A stretch of 64,000 nt of DNA, taken from NCBI RefSeq assembly GCF_003666245.1, contig NZ_MJLZ01000008.1, positions 1 through 64,000 of the forward strand, written 5' to 3'. Below are positions 1 to 9,200 of this stretch, in pieces. Below the pieces are notes generated by a model. That model saw only the letters and a list, made by a program, of their open reading frames with translations, made no database searches and was not told the origin of the DNA. This DNA comes from Brenneria alni. GTDB taxonomy: Bacteria; Pseudomonadota; Gammaproteobacteria; Enterobacterales; Enterobacteriaceae. The translations under genes and the position numbers were made by a program. Each line of letters starts with the position of its first letter. The first letter of the stretch is position 1.

Positions 1-332
1 CTGTAATACTGTGCCGCTTCACTTTAACGAAAATAGTAAACTCGTTCCCTAAAGAGTTGATGATAATAATTCTACTCTTTATTATGACTTTATCATTGTT
101 TCTTATGAATTTTGTTAATTCAAATTCATTTTATGTTATCCCTTCGGCTTTGCTTGGTCTTTCCTATGGTCTTGTTTACCCTCTTATTCAAAATGCTTCT
201 GTGAGAAATGCGGATACTGAAAGTGAAAGAAAAAGGAACTTAACCTTGTTTAGCCTGTTTTACTTTATCGGAGTTTACGCTTTTCCTTATGTTTTTTCTT
301 TGATTGTGACAAGATACGGGTTTTATTATTGA
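1..332 (+). CDS. MFS transporter, C-terminal part (runs in from before the window)
   Basis: The frame is open to the first base, so this is the end of a longer gene; about 109 residues are visible. It is almost entirely hydrophobic, with four likely membrane segments. The stretch GLSYGLVYPLIQNASVRNA, followed by a charged loop with ERKRN, resembles the second-half signature of major facilitator transporters. The protein stops at TRYGFYY, where one more helix would be expected, so the C-terminus may be truncated. The base composition is clearly more AT-rich than the neighbouring genes, a sign of transfer or of decay. The substrate cannot be told. Confidence 0.6.
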   Translation, partial: VILCRFTLTKIVNSFPKELMIIILLFIMTLSLFLMNFVNSNSFYVIPSALLGLSYGLVYPLIQNASVRNADTESERKRNLTLFSLFYFIGVYAFPYVFSLIVTRYGFYY

Positions 333-398
333 TGACGGTTGGTTTAAGGGCCGCAACAACGATCTCAGTTCCCGCAGTAAACTAACCAATGAAAGCAC

Positions 399-428
399 GC
401 TGGCCGTCACCATAACCTGACGGCCAGC
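399..428. terminator. Strong inverted repeat, probable bidirectional terminator
   Basis: GCTGGCCGTCA and TGACGGCCAGC form an 11-bp perfect stem around an 8-base loop. It lies between the MFS end and the asr promoter and is followed by an AT-rich stretch. There is no long T run, so termination is inferred. Confidence 0.45.
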
Positions 429-439
429 AATCTTATTTG

Positions 440-453
440 TACATTCGGTTACA
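440..453 (+). promoter_or_regulatory. RstA-box-like site upstream of asr
   Basis: TACATTCGGTTACA matches the known RstA box (TACATNTNGTTACA) at all but one fixed position. It lies about 105 bases before asr. In Escherichia coli, asr is a target of the RstBA acid-responsive system. The site is seen; the regulation here is inferred from that family knowledge. Confidence 0.6.
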
Positions 454-557
454 CGCCGAAACCAATCACTTACGGAACGCGCTTCACCTTTTCCCTATGC
501 TCTCCTCACCGGCCCGGCTCAGGGTCCGAAACGTGAACAGGAAATGAGGAAATGATG

Positions 558-860
558 ATGAATAAAGTATTAGTGATGATCGCAGGTGCAGCTTTGGGTC
601 TCTCCTCTGTAGCATTTGCCGCGGATACCGCCCCCACCACCCCGGTACAAACGGCTGCTACGGCAACAACGTCTGCGCCAGCTAAAGTTATCCACAATAA
701 AAGACAGGTAAAAAAGACCAATACGACAGAGCAAAAAGCACAAGCGACCAAAAAGCATGTGAAAAAAGCTAAACCTGCCGACCAAAAAGCACAGGCAGCG
801 AAAAAACACGTGAAAAAAGCAAAAACGGTAAAACCGGCCCCTACCACACCGGCGGCTTGA
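558..860 (+). CDS. asr: Acid-shock protein Asr
   Basis: A small exported basic protein of about 100 residues. It has a signal peptide (about 1-21, ending SSVAFA), a Thr/Ala/Pro-rich segment, then Lys/Ala/Gln repeats with [13 protein letters not shown] and [13 protein letters not shown] as two imperfect copies. This is the usual layout of enteric Asr, a periplasmic protein induced at low pH. Three ATG codons stand in a row (552, 555, 558). The Shine-Dalgarno AGGA sits only two bases before the first, so 555 or 558 is the better start. The order asr-ydgU-ydgD matches Escherichia coli, which supports the assignment. Confidence 0.85.
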   Translation: MNKVLVMIAGAALGLSSVAFAADTAPTTPVQTAATATTSAPAKVIHNKRQVKKTNTTEQKAQATKKHVKKAKPADQKAQAAKKHVKKAKTVKPAPTTPAA

Positions 861-938
861 TAAGCGTTTACCTGATGCAGGTGCGGCGGCATAGAGGGCA
901 GGATAACAACAATGGCCAGATTTTGTCGTCAATGCTAA

Positions 939-1182
939 ACACCCGGTCAACCGAGTGTGAGGTTGCTGACAAAGTCGCTTGTAAGCCTGCGATACACGGG
1001 CCTAGCGTACCGAGTGGCCATTATGGGACACATCCTTGTGTCCCACCCTGCGGGTCAGCATAAATGCTGTTCAAATTTTGCTCCCGGCAAATTTGTCGGC
1101 GGCTTACGCCGCCACCCCCCCTCAGTACGCTCTCCCTAATAAGGAACTTTGTTAATGGTCTGACACCCGGTCAACCGGATGT
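939..1182. mobile_element. Non-autonomous mobile element, copy 1, with duplicated hairpin target
   Basis: The body (about 959-1162) begins gaggttgctgacaaagt and ends ggaactttgttaatggtctgac. The two ends share the inverted core TGACAAAGT / ACTTTGTTA. It is flanked by two copies of ACACCCGGTCAACCG (939 and 1163), which with the following bases form a small hairpin. No protein is encoded. A shorter relative with the same ends and the same type of flanking duplication lies at 38867-39029 inside the prophage; this copy carries about 75 extra internal bases. It separates asr from ydgU. Confidence 0.7.
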
Positions 1183-1201
1183 TTATTTCATGGGAGTTCG
1201 G

Positions 1202-1285
1202 ATGATGCCGTATCGTTACTCATTTGAAATCATGCTATCCCTGGTACTCATCTGTGGGATCGTCACCCTGCTCTTTTTTCTATAA
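1202..1285 (+). CDS. ydgU: Small membrane protein YdgU
   Basis: A 27-residue protein starting MMPYRYSFEIML, with a single hydrophobic helix (LSLVLICGIVTLLFFL) reaching the C-terminus. Escherichia coli YdgU is also 27 residues, has the same RYxFE start, and lies between asr and ydgD, as here. A GGGAG ribosome-binding site precedes the start. It is probably an inner-membrane microprotein; its function is not established. Confidence 0.75.
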   Translation: MMPYRYSFEIMLSLVLICGIVTLLFFL

Positions 1286-1419
1286 CTCACAGGTCAGTCC
1301 CTCTTGAATGTTAAAAAACATTATCAGTCCTAACCTCTTCCCGGCAAAAATGCATCTATAGTTATTTCAGTTAACCTGGTTAACAAATTGCTGACTTTTA
1401 ACCTAAGGCACTATATTAC

Positions 1420-2253
1420 ATGCGCATATCAGCCTGGTTGCTATGTTCATTGTTCTTTCCCCCTCCTTTCAGTTGGGCTGAAGACGCCGTTTCCGAAGCC
1501 GCAAAACAGCAGATCTTATTTTTTAACCACGATGATCGGGATAGCGTTCCTGACGCAACACAATGGCCGTGGCAAGCTATCGGGCAACTTGAAACCGCCA
1601 GCGGGAATCTGTGTACCGCAACGCTTATTTCCCCACACCTGGCGCTCACCGCCGGGCATTGCGTGTTGACGCCACCTGACGGCCAGATTGACCCGCCAGT
1701 CGAACTACGTTTTTTGCCAACAGAGACTGGCTGGGGGTATGAGACAAAAGAGGTTGAGGCACTGGTAAATAAGAAACTCAGTAAAAGGCTGGAAGCCGAT
1801 GGCGAAGGCTGGATTATTCCCTCTGCCGCAGCGCAGTGGGATTATGCACTCATTCGATTAAAGCAGACTCCGCCGGGGATAGCACCGCTGCCCATATGGC
1901 AAAAGAGTCGTCAGGCGTTAATACAATCACTCGCGCAAAATGGACAGCGTATTACTCAGGCAGGCTACCCTGAAGATCATCAAAATACGCTTTACCGCCA
2001 TCAGGACTGCCTTATTACGGGCTGGATTCATTCTGCGGTGTTATCGCATCAGTGCGACACCTTGCCCGGTGACAGCGGTTCGCCATTACTCCTGCACACA
2101 GCCTCCGGATGGGTATTAATTGGCATTCAAAGCTCTGCGCCCGCCGCCAGCAACCGTGACAAAGCAGATAATCGTGCGGTTTCCGTTACGGCGATCCGTC
2201 AGGCGCTGGAAGCATTGGCTAAGAAATCGAAATCGTTACTGCCAATGCCTTAG
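1420..2253 (+). CDS. ydgD: Exported trypsin-like serine protease YdgD
   Basis: 277 residues. A signal peptide (1-20, ending SWA) leads to a trypsin-like domain. The catalytic triad is visible: His80 in TAGHC, Asp141 in DYALIRL, Ser219 in GDSGSPL. Two cysteine pairs are plausible (Cys65/Cys81 and Cys197/Cys212). It is the third gene of the conserved asr-ydgU-ydgD locus. It should act in the periplasm; its substrate is unknown. Confidence 0.85.
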   Translation: MRISAWLLCSLFFPPPFSWAEDAVSEAAKQQILFFNHDDRDSVPDATQWPWQAIGQLETASGNLCTATLISPHLALTAGHCVLTPPDGQIDPPVELRFLPTETGWGYETKEVEALVNKKLSKRLEADGEGWIIPSAAAQWDYALIRLKQTPPGIAPLPIWQKSRQALIQSLAQNGQRITQAGYPEDHQNTLYRHQDCLITGWIHSAVLSHQCDTLPGDSGSPLLLHTASGWVLIGIQSSAPAASNRDKADNRAVSVTAIRQALEALAKKSKSLLPMP

Positions 2254-2337
2254 TTTGCCGCATCATCACACGGTACTTTAAGCATTAGATTATATTAATT
2301 GTATGATACTAATTACTACGAGAAAGGGGGAGCCAGC

Positions 2338-4107
2338 ATGTTAAGACATTTAAACCAGGATGAAAAAAAGCGTATGCAAACGCTGGATTTATTACAACTA
2401 ATTGATATATCTCAAGATAATATTCTTAATAAGATCACCTCGCTGACTTGCCAGTTACTAAATATGCCAACCGCGTTGGTGACGCTGAGTGGCTCACAGA
2501 AACAGCACGTCAGGGCAAAAACCAATTTTGCCTTGAAGGAAATGGAAAAAATAGGCTCATTCGATCAATTCACTGTGCAGACTGGCTGTTTTCTTATCTG
2601 TCAGGATGCATTGCAGGATGAAAGATTTAAAGATAGCCCTTACGTTTCTGGTGCGCCATATATTCGCTTTTATGCTGGAATTCCGCTCTTTACCGATGAA
2701 GGTTATGCCATCGGTACGCTGTGTGTCATTGATTATACGCCCCGCACTTTCAGCATGAGCCAATTGCATACGCTACAGAATTTGGCCACTGTCGCTATGT
2801 CATTGATTAAATACCGTAATGCCATAGGCTTAATCGATGCGGTCACCATGCTGCCAAACCGCCAGCGCTTAATAGAGGATATTAATCAAATGACTGATAT
2901 CCATGAAAACTATCTGCTTATACTTATCGACAGCATTAATATTTCTTACGCTTACGAAATGGGGCGCGCACTTGGTATGCCGACAGTCGAAAGTGTGCTG
3001 AAAGATATTGGCATGTTTCTGCGCCTGACCTTTCATTCACATGAAAATATTTATTGTGTTGCCGTGGGCCGCTTTGCCTTGCTGGTCAAAACCGATAGAA
3101 AAGAGCAGGTTTTGGCTAAACTAATGACCTGTGCCGACCGCATTCCGGAAAGTATTACCAGCCATGTGCCATTAAAATTGGAATTATTTGTCGGCTATAC
3201 GGAATTTCAGATTCCCGTGAATGACCCACAGCGCATACTGCGTGAGTCAATGAGCGCACTGCATGATGCCATTAAGAATAATATCCCTCAGAGTGCTTAC
3301 CACGAAGATAGCGATAAGGCGCAACAAACAGCCTTTGCCCTACTCAACGAACTTTCCGATACATTGCAGCATAACAAACCTGGCCTGTATTTGGTTTATC
3401 AGCCCAAACTGAATATCAAGACCAGAAAAATCATTGGTGCGGAAGCACTTATTCGCTGGCATCATCCCGATCTGGGTGAAATTTTCCCCGACAGTTTTAT
3501 TCCTTTGGCAGAGGGAACTACGCTGATGCGTCCGCTTACCGAGTGGGTCATTCAGCAAGCTGCTCAACAGGCAAAGCTCTGGCGACAGGCAGGAATATTA
3601 TTTCCGATATCCATTAACATCGCCGCCAGTAATTTCGCTGAAGATAATTTTATTACCCGGCTGATTACCATCCTCAATAACCACGGGCTGACGACTTCTG
3701 ATATTGAAATTGAATGTGTGGAAACGCAAAAAATAGTGGAAAGCTCTGAGACGCTCGCCACTATTGTGGAGTTAAAGCACCGGGGCTTCACTATTTCACT
3801 GGATGATTTTGGTACTGGTTATAGCAATTTGAGTTACCTGAAAAATATTCCGGCAAGCATAATAAAGCTGGATAGATCGCTGATCAAAGATATTGATACC
3901 GATAAAGATGGTCGAACTATCGTGGAATCGGTCATCAGCATGTTGCATAAACTTGATTATGATGTTCTGGCTGAAGGCGTTGAAAATAAGGAAACGCTGG
4001 ATTACCTTGCCCAATTTGAATGTGATGAAGTTCAGGGCTATTATTTCTCGCGCCCGCTCTTGCCTGCGGATTTCACTATCTGGATGAATAAGCATGAAAC
4101 CTGTTGA
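2338..4107 (+). CDS. GAF / degenerate GGDEF / EAL c-di-GMP phosphodiesterase
   Basis: 589 residues from the ATG at 2338, which has GGGGGAG in front of it; an upstream in-frame start at 2299 has none. Order of domains: a GAF sensor domain (about 15-160), a GGDEF-like domain (about 165-320) and an EAL domain (about 335-585). The GGDEF signature is missing (VAVGRFALLV stands in its place), so it should not make c-di-GMP. The EAL domain keeps GAEALIRW, DDFGTGYSNLSYL, KLDRSLI and AEGVE, so phosphodiesterase activity is likely. No membrane segments are seen. The gene stands alone. The ligand of the GAF domain is unknown. Confidence 0.85.
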   Translation: MLRHLNQDEKKRMQTLDLLQLIDISQDNILNKITSLTCQLLNMPTALVTLSGSQKQHVRAKTNFALKEMEKIGSFDQFTVQTGCFLICQDALQDERFKDSPYVSGAPYIRFYAGIPLFTDEGYAIGTLCVIDYTPRTFSMSQLHTLQNLATVAMSLIKYRNAIGLIDAVTMLPNRQRLIEDINQMTDIHENYLLILIDSINISYAYEMGRALGMPTVESVLKDIGMFLRLTFHSHENIYCVAVGRFALLVKTDRKEQVLAKLMTCADRIPESITSHVPLKLELFVGYTEFQIPVNDPQRILRESMSALHDAIKNNIPQSAYHEDSDKAQQTAFALLNELSDTLQHNKPGLYLVYQPKLNIKTRKIIGAEALIRWHHPDLGEIFPDSFIPLAEGTTLMRPLTEWVIQQAAQQAKLWRQAGILFPISINIAASNFAEDNFITRLITILNNHGLTTSDIEIECVETQKIVESSETLATIVELKHRGFTISLDDFGTGYSNLSYLKNIPASIIKLDRSLIKDIDTDKDGRTIVESVISMLHKLDYDVLAEGVENKETLDYLAQFECDEVQGYYFSRPLLPADFTIWMNKHETC

Positions 4108-4326
4108 CGTATTTCGTATGATTTTAACCTTCATAACGGGTTTGTTTTAATTCATCGTAATCACATTGCATATCTTCCCATCATTCACTACTACTTAAGT
4201 ATCCCTTTCTCACTTAACGTTGCAGCGTAGTTAGCGGGGCTCACTTAACCGGCCTGACAAGCAGCGTTCCAATCTGCCCCAGGCAGATTTGTCACTCGAA
4301 TCACTAATAAAGGCCGATGCATTTTT

Positions 4327-5181
4327 ATGACCATTTTTGATGACCGACAAGACATGAATGATATCAGGCAAGCCATTACTCTGCTGGAAGCCCCTTCAAT
4401 TACGATACAACTGGCGAATCTGGTTGGCGGGCCAATTGAGTGGAGCATGTCTAAACTGCCTAAGTGGGTAAAAAACAAGATACAGGATGTGGTTCAGGCC
4501 GCTTTGCACAAATCCGTTGATGCCGCGCTGTATACCCTGAATGACGACCCGAAAAGGGCATCATCGCCTAAAACACATAAGCTGGCGGCGGCCACTTCCG
4601 GAGCAGTCAGTGGTTTTTTTGGCGCGGCAGGATTAATCGTCGAGCTTCCCATCAGCACCACGATTATGATGCGCTCAGTCGCTGATATCGCCCGCAGTGA
4701 AGGTTTTTCGCTGGCCGATTTTTCCGTCAAGGCCGCCTGTGTTGAGGTTTTCGCGCTCGGCGGCCGCACCAAAAGCGATGATGCGGCAGATTCCGCCTAT
4801 TATGCTTCCCGCACGGTACTGACCGACATTACCAAACATACCACGCGTGAATTAATCGACATAGCCAGTAAGAAGAGCGCGGAAAAAGCCTCGGCGAGGA
4901 TCACATCCTCACAGGCAGGAAGAACGCTGGCAAAGCTGATTGATGCCGTGGCTACACGGCTGGGCATTACTATTACGGAAAAAATGGCTGCCCAAATCGT
5001 CCCGGTTATCGGTGCGGCAAGTGGTGCGGCAATTAATACGTTGTTCATCAACCATTATCAAAATATGGCGAAAGGCCACTTTATTATCAAACGTCTGGAA
5101 CAAAAATATGGTGAAGATGAAATCAAGTCGGTTTATGTCCGGCTAAAAGATGAAATTAAACCAGCCGGGTCTGTCATTTAA
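4327..5181 (+). CDS. EcsC family protein
   Basis: 284 residues, with the Ala/Gly-rich amphipathic helices typical of EcsC proteins. The central motif runs AAATSGAVSGFFGAAGLIVELPISTTIMMRSVADIARSEG. The family takes its name from the third gene of a Bacillus ABC-transporter locus, but its biochemical role is not settled. No signal peptide. No operon partner: the flanking genes are over 200 bases away on one side and convergent on the other. Confidence 0.75.
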   Translation: MTIFDDRQDMNDIRQAITLLEAPSITIQLANLVGGPIEWSMSKLPKWVKNKIQDVVQAALHKSVDAALYTLNDDPKRASSPKTHKLAAATSGAVSGFFGAAGLIVELPISTTIMMRSVADIARSEGFSLADFSVKAACVEVFALGGRTKSDDAADSAYYASRTVLTDITKHTTRELIDIASKKSAEKASARITSSQAGRTLAKLIDAVATRLGITITEKMAAQIVPVIGAASGAAINTLFINHYQNMAKGHFIIKRLEQKYGEDEIKSVYVRLKDEIKPAGSVI

Positions 5182-5407
5182 ATCTGAATCAGGACGTACT
5201 CCGAAAGCTATCGCTGCAAAATAGCTTTCCGAAACGGTAATATCCCTTTGACTAAAAATAGCGCCTTTCGATTGTAAGATTTTGGGTGTTTTTTATTGGT
5301 GATTTAATACCGGAACCCGTATCAGACTTCGATACAGAGGTTATTAGCGGAATCATCCAGGCCCATTAAACAACGCCCCTGACAGCAGGCCGGTTTTTTA
5401 ATTCGTC

Positions 5408-5440
5408 TGACGGTAACACGGCATAACCAGGTTACCGTCA
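5408..5440. terminator. Inverted repeat between EcsC gene and convergent 140-residue ORF
   Basis: TGACGGTAAC and GTTACCGTCA form a 10-bp stem between two convergent genes, so a shared terminator is plausible. The rest of 5182-5479 holds nothing I recognise. Confidence 0.45.
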
Positions 5441-5479
5441 CATCTATCCTCTCACATCATCATATTGATCTGTTGTTTG

Positions 5480-5902
5480 TTACCTGGGCCCCGGTCTTGC
5501 CTGATGCCCCAGACTAAACGAGCCTGAGTAGTCAAAAGCGTTATACGATTCGCTGCCACTGGTTCTGGCTGCACCGCTTGATTCGCCCCTCTCGTAAGTT
5601 GGATTAACGATATCCTCCGCATCTTTTTTGATTTCATTTAGTTCATGCCAGGACTCAATCAGTGGAGCTGTTCTCCTATCACAGAGTTGAAGCTGTAAGT
5701 CAATGGCTCTCCGCCTCAATTGATCCGTCGCCGGGGTTCTGAGTCTCTTATCCAGATCTTGCATCTGAGAGACTAATCTAGAACATTCCTTATACAACTG
5801 TTTCCGCTCCTCCTGTTTCGCCTGATTGTTTCGGGGCTGCGCTGTTGCTCTGGTTGGTGTATTATCCGGCGACGGAGGGCTGTTTGGTCGTAAACATCTC
5901 AT
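5480..5902 (-). CDS. Hypothetical protein, 140 residues
   Basis: Not recognised. The start is supported by AGGAGAGAG a few bases before the ATG. The protein is polar and basic at first (Pro/Thr/Asn/Arg-rich, about 1-35), then has a charged, probably helical segment (about 30-95), and ends in a Ser/Gly-rich tail (SGAARTSGSESYN...). There is no signal peptide or membrane helix. The disordered N-terminus with a helical middle would fit a secreted effector or a chaperone-like protein, but nothing specific supports either. It lies alone between EcsC and an ERIC element. Confidence 0.5.
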   Translation of the reverse strand: MRCLRPNSPPSPDNTPTRATAQPRNNQAKQEERKQLYKECSRLVSQMQDLDKRLRTPATDQLRRRAIDLQLQLCDRRTAPLIESWHELNEIKKDAEDIVNPTYERGESSGAARTSGSESYNAFDYSGSFSLGHQARPGPR

Positions 5903-5969
5903 AACTCTCTCCTGTTTTTATTAAGAAAAAGGTATCCATATCCACAGCAAAGCGCCTCCTCAGTGCAGT

Positions 5970-6084
5970 CTACCCAATAGATTTCAGGCGGCAACTGAGC
6001 GAATCCCCAGGAGCTTACAGTAGCAAGTGACTAGGGGGAGTGAGGGAAGCCAACACACCTGCAACTTGAAAGATGACGGGTATA
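5970..6084. repeat. ERIC (enterobacterial repetitive intergenic consensus) element
   Basis: Contains the ERIC core gaatccccaggagcttac, followed by agtagcaagtgactaggggg and the right end ctgcaacttgaaagatgacg ggtata. The left arm is shorter than in the full 127-bp form, so this copy is slightly deleted. ERICs are miniature inverted-repeat elements confined to enterobacteria and relatives, which supports the host assignment. Confidence 0.8.
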
Positions 6085-6245
6085 CATTGAATCAGCGGGT
6101 AATCATGCCTGAACCTATGAATATGGATTTATCATTAACCTCACTTAATATGTGGACTCAGGCTCTGTTTAGTTGCCAAACCAACAATATTTTTTATCCC
6201 CGCCCCTAAAAAGCCAACCTGAAACCTATTGGCGAGAGAAAATAA

Positions 6246-9200
6246 TCACGATGCAACCTGTTCCATCGCCTGCAATATCCGCTTGTCCGAGATCGGAAAT
6301 GGGGTTCCCAACTGTTGGGCGAAATAGCTCACCCGCAGTTCTTCAATCATCCAGCGAACCGCTTTCACCTCATCGTCGTCACGGCGCTCGGCTGGCAGTT
6401 TATTCCACCACTGCCGCCACGCCTGCTGCACGTGTTCCACCTTCAGCATTTGCGCCCGATCGCGGTGTACATCCTGCGCCAATTTTTCCAGCCGACGATC
6501 AATGGCCTGTAAATAACGCATTACATCCGGCAACCGCTGCCAGCCATTGGCGGTGACAAAACCCCGGAACACCAAACCACCGAGCTGGCTTTTAATATCG
6601 CTTAACGCTAACGCCATCGCCATATCCACCCGGCCTTTCAGTCGTTTATTGATGGCAAACACCGCCGTCAGGATCTGCTCTACCTGCCTGGCAATATCGA
6701 CAACCGACGCATTGAGTTCTGCCCGCACTTTTTCATGCAGGCGCCGGAACGCCTCCTCCTGCCAAACGGGGCCGCAAAACTCGGAAATCAGCTTATCTAC
6801 CGCGCAGGCAATGCAGTCATCAATCAGATCGAGTACTTTGCCGTAAGGGTTAAAATAGAGACCCAGTTTCGCCTTATTTGGCAACTTCTCATGCAGATAC
6901 TTAATCGGTGACGGAATATTCAACAATAGTAAACGCCGTAGACCCTGTCGCATAACCTGCTGTTGCTGATGCGGCGTATCAAATAAACGGATCGCCACGC
7001 TGTCTTTTTCATCCACCAATGCCGGATAGGCCTTCACTGAATAGCCGCCGCGTTTCTGCTCATAGCAGTCCGGCAGGGAGCCGAAACTCCAGACATGTAA
7101 ACCGCGCTGTTCCAGCCCACTGTCGGCCACCGCCGATAACGTCTGCTGCACGTTGTCTTTAAGCCGCTCTTTCAGCGCATTGAGATCTTTACCTTCCCGC
7201 AGGGTACGGTTTTTCTCATCCAGCACCCGGAATGTGATTTTAAGATGATCGGGAACCTGTTCCCACTGCCATTCATCACGCGGCACCGTGACGCCGGTCA
7301 TCAACCGTAATTCCCGCTCTAATGCGTCCAATAGCCCTCTTTCCAGCGGCGTGGCCCGTGCCAGAAACGCTTCAGCATAATTGGGCGCCGGCACAAAATT
7401 ACGGCGCATCGGTTTAGGTAATGATTTGATCAACGCAATAATCAGTTCACGACGCACGCCGGGTATCTGCCATTCAAACCCCGCTTCCCGTACCTGATTA
7501 AGAATAGGCAGCGGGATATGCACCGTTACGCCATCAGCATCCGTTCCCGGTTCAAACTGATATGACAGACGCAGTTTCAGGTTCCCCTGATGCCAGAAAT
7601 TGGGATAATCCAACGCACTGACGTTATCTGCGCCGTCCTTAATCAGCATACTTTTTTCAAAGTTCAGCAGATCGGCATCCTGACGGCTGGCGGTTTTCCA
7701 CCAGTTATCAAAATGACGGGCAGAAATAATATCGTGCGGCAAACGCTGATCGTAGAATGCGAATAGCGTTTCATCGTCCACCAGAATGTCACGGCGGCGG
7801 GATTTATTTTCCAGTTCCTCAACTTCGGCCAGCAGCTTCAGATTGGCGCGGAAAAAGGCGTGCTGCGTTTGCCAGTCACCTTCCACCAGCGCATGGCGAA
7901 TAAAAAGCTCACGCGCCAGTACCGGGTCTACCTGGCTGTAATTCACCTTGCGCGCCGCCACAATCGGCAGGCCGAACAGGGTGACTTTTTCCTGCGCCAT
8001 CACCGTACCCTGCGCTTTTTCCCAGTGAGGATCGCTGTAACTGCGCTTAATCAGGTGCTGGGCCAGCGGCTCAACCCATTCAGGATCGATGCGGGCGGCA
8101 ATACGCCCCCATAGCCGGCTGGTTTCCACCAGTTCGGCAACCATCGTCCATTTCGGTGGTTTTTTAAATAAACCGGAACCGGGGAAAATCGCAAAACGGG
8201 CATTGCGCGCCCCACTGAACTCTTGCTTTTCAATATCTTTCTGGCCGATATGCGACAGCAATCCGGTCAGCAATGCGCAGTGGATGCTGCGATAATCGGC
8301 AGGCTCGCTGTTAACCGGCAGCCCCAACTCTTTCACCACCTGACGCAGTTGGGTGTAGATATCCTGCCACTCGCGCACCCGCAGGTAATTCAGGTAATCA
8401 GTGCGGCATAACCGACGGAACTGACTGGATGACAAGGCTTTTTGCTGTTCATGCAGATAGTCCCACAAATTGACGAACGCCATAAAATCGGACTCTTTGT
8501 CGGCAAAACGCCGATGCTTTTCATCCGATGCCTGTTTTTTATCCATTGGCCGTTCTCGCGGGTCCTGAATGGACAGCGCCGCGGTAATCACCATCACCTC
8601 GCGCACGCAACCGGAGTGACGCGCCTCCAGCACCATGCGCGCCAGGCGCGGATCGATAGGCAACTGAGCCAGTTGCCGTCCCATAGGCGTTAACTGATAG
8701 TGACCATTTTCTGCCAGTTGGATGGCACTCAGTTCTTCCAGCAGCCGTACACCATCCTGAATATTGCGCTTATCCGGCGCTTCCACAAACGGGAACGCCG
8801 CAATATCGCCTAACCCCAGCGCCGTCATTTGCAGAATGACGGACGCCAAATTGGTACGCAGAATTTCAGGATCGGTAAACTCAGGGCGGGACAAAAAATC
8901 CTGCTCGGAATACAGCCGGATACACACCCCGGCGGCGACACGTCCACAGCGTCCTTTGCGCTGATTGGCCGACGCCTGCGAAATGGCTTCAATCGGCAAA
9001 CGCTGTACTTTGGTGCGGAAACTGTAACGGCTGATACGTGCGGTGCCGGGATCGATAACATAGCGGATACCCGGTACAGTCAGCGAGGTTTCCGCCACGT
9101 TGGTCGCCAGTACGATGCGGCGACCGTGGTGCGACTGAAATACCCGGTTCTGTTCCTGATTCGACAAGCGGGCATATAGCGGCAGGATCTCGGTGTGGGG

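Noticed and set aside
506..950. Minus-strand frames of about 126 residues across asr
   Set aside because: They mirror the Lys/Ala repeats of asr, giving Phe/Cys-rich nonsense sequence; no ribosome-binding site.
1388..1669. Plus-strand frame overlapping the start of ydgD
   Set aside because: Out-of-frame shadow of ydgD, which has the clear protease triad.
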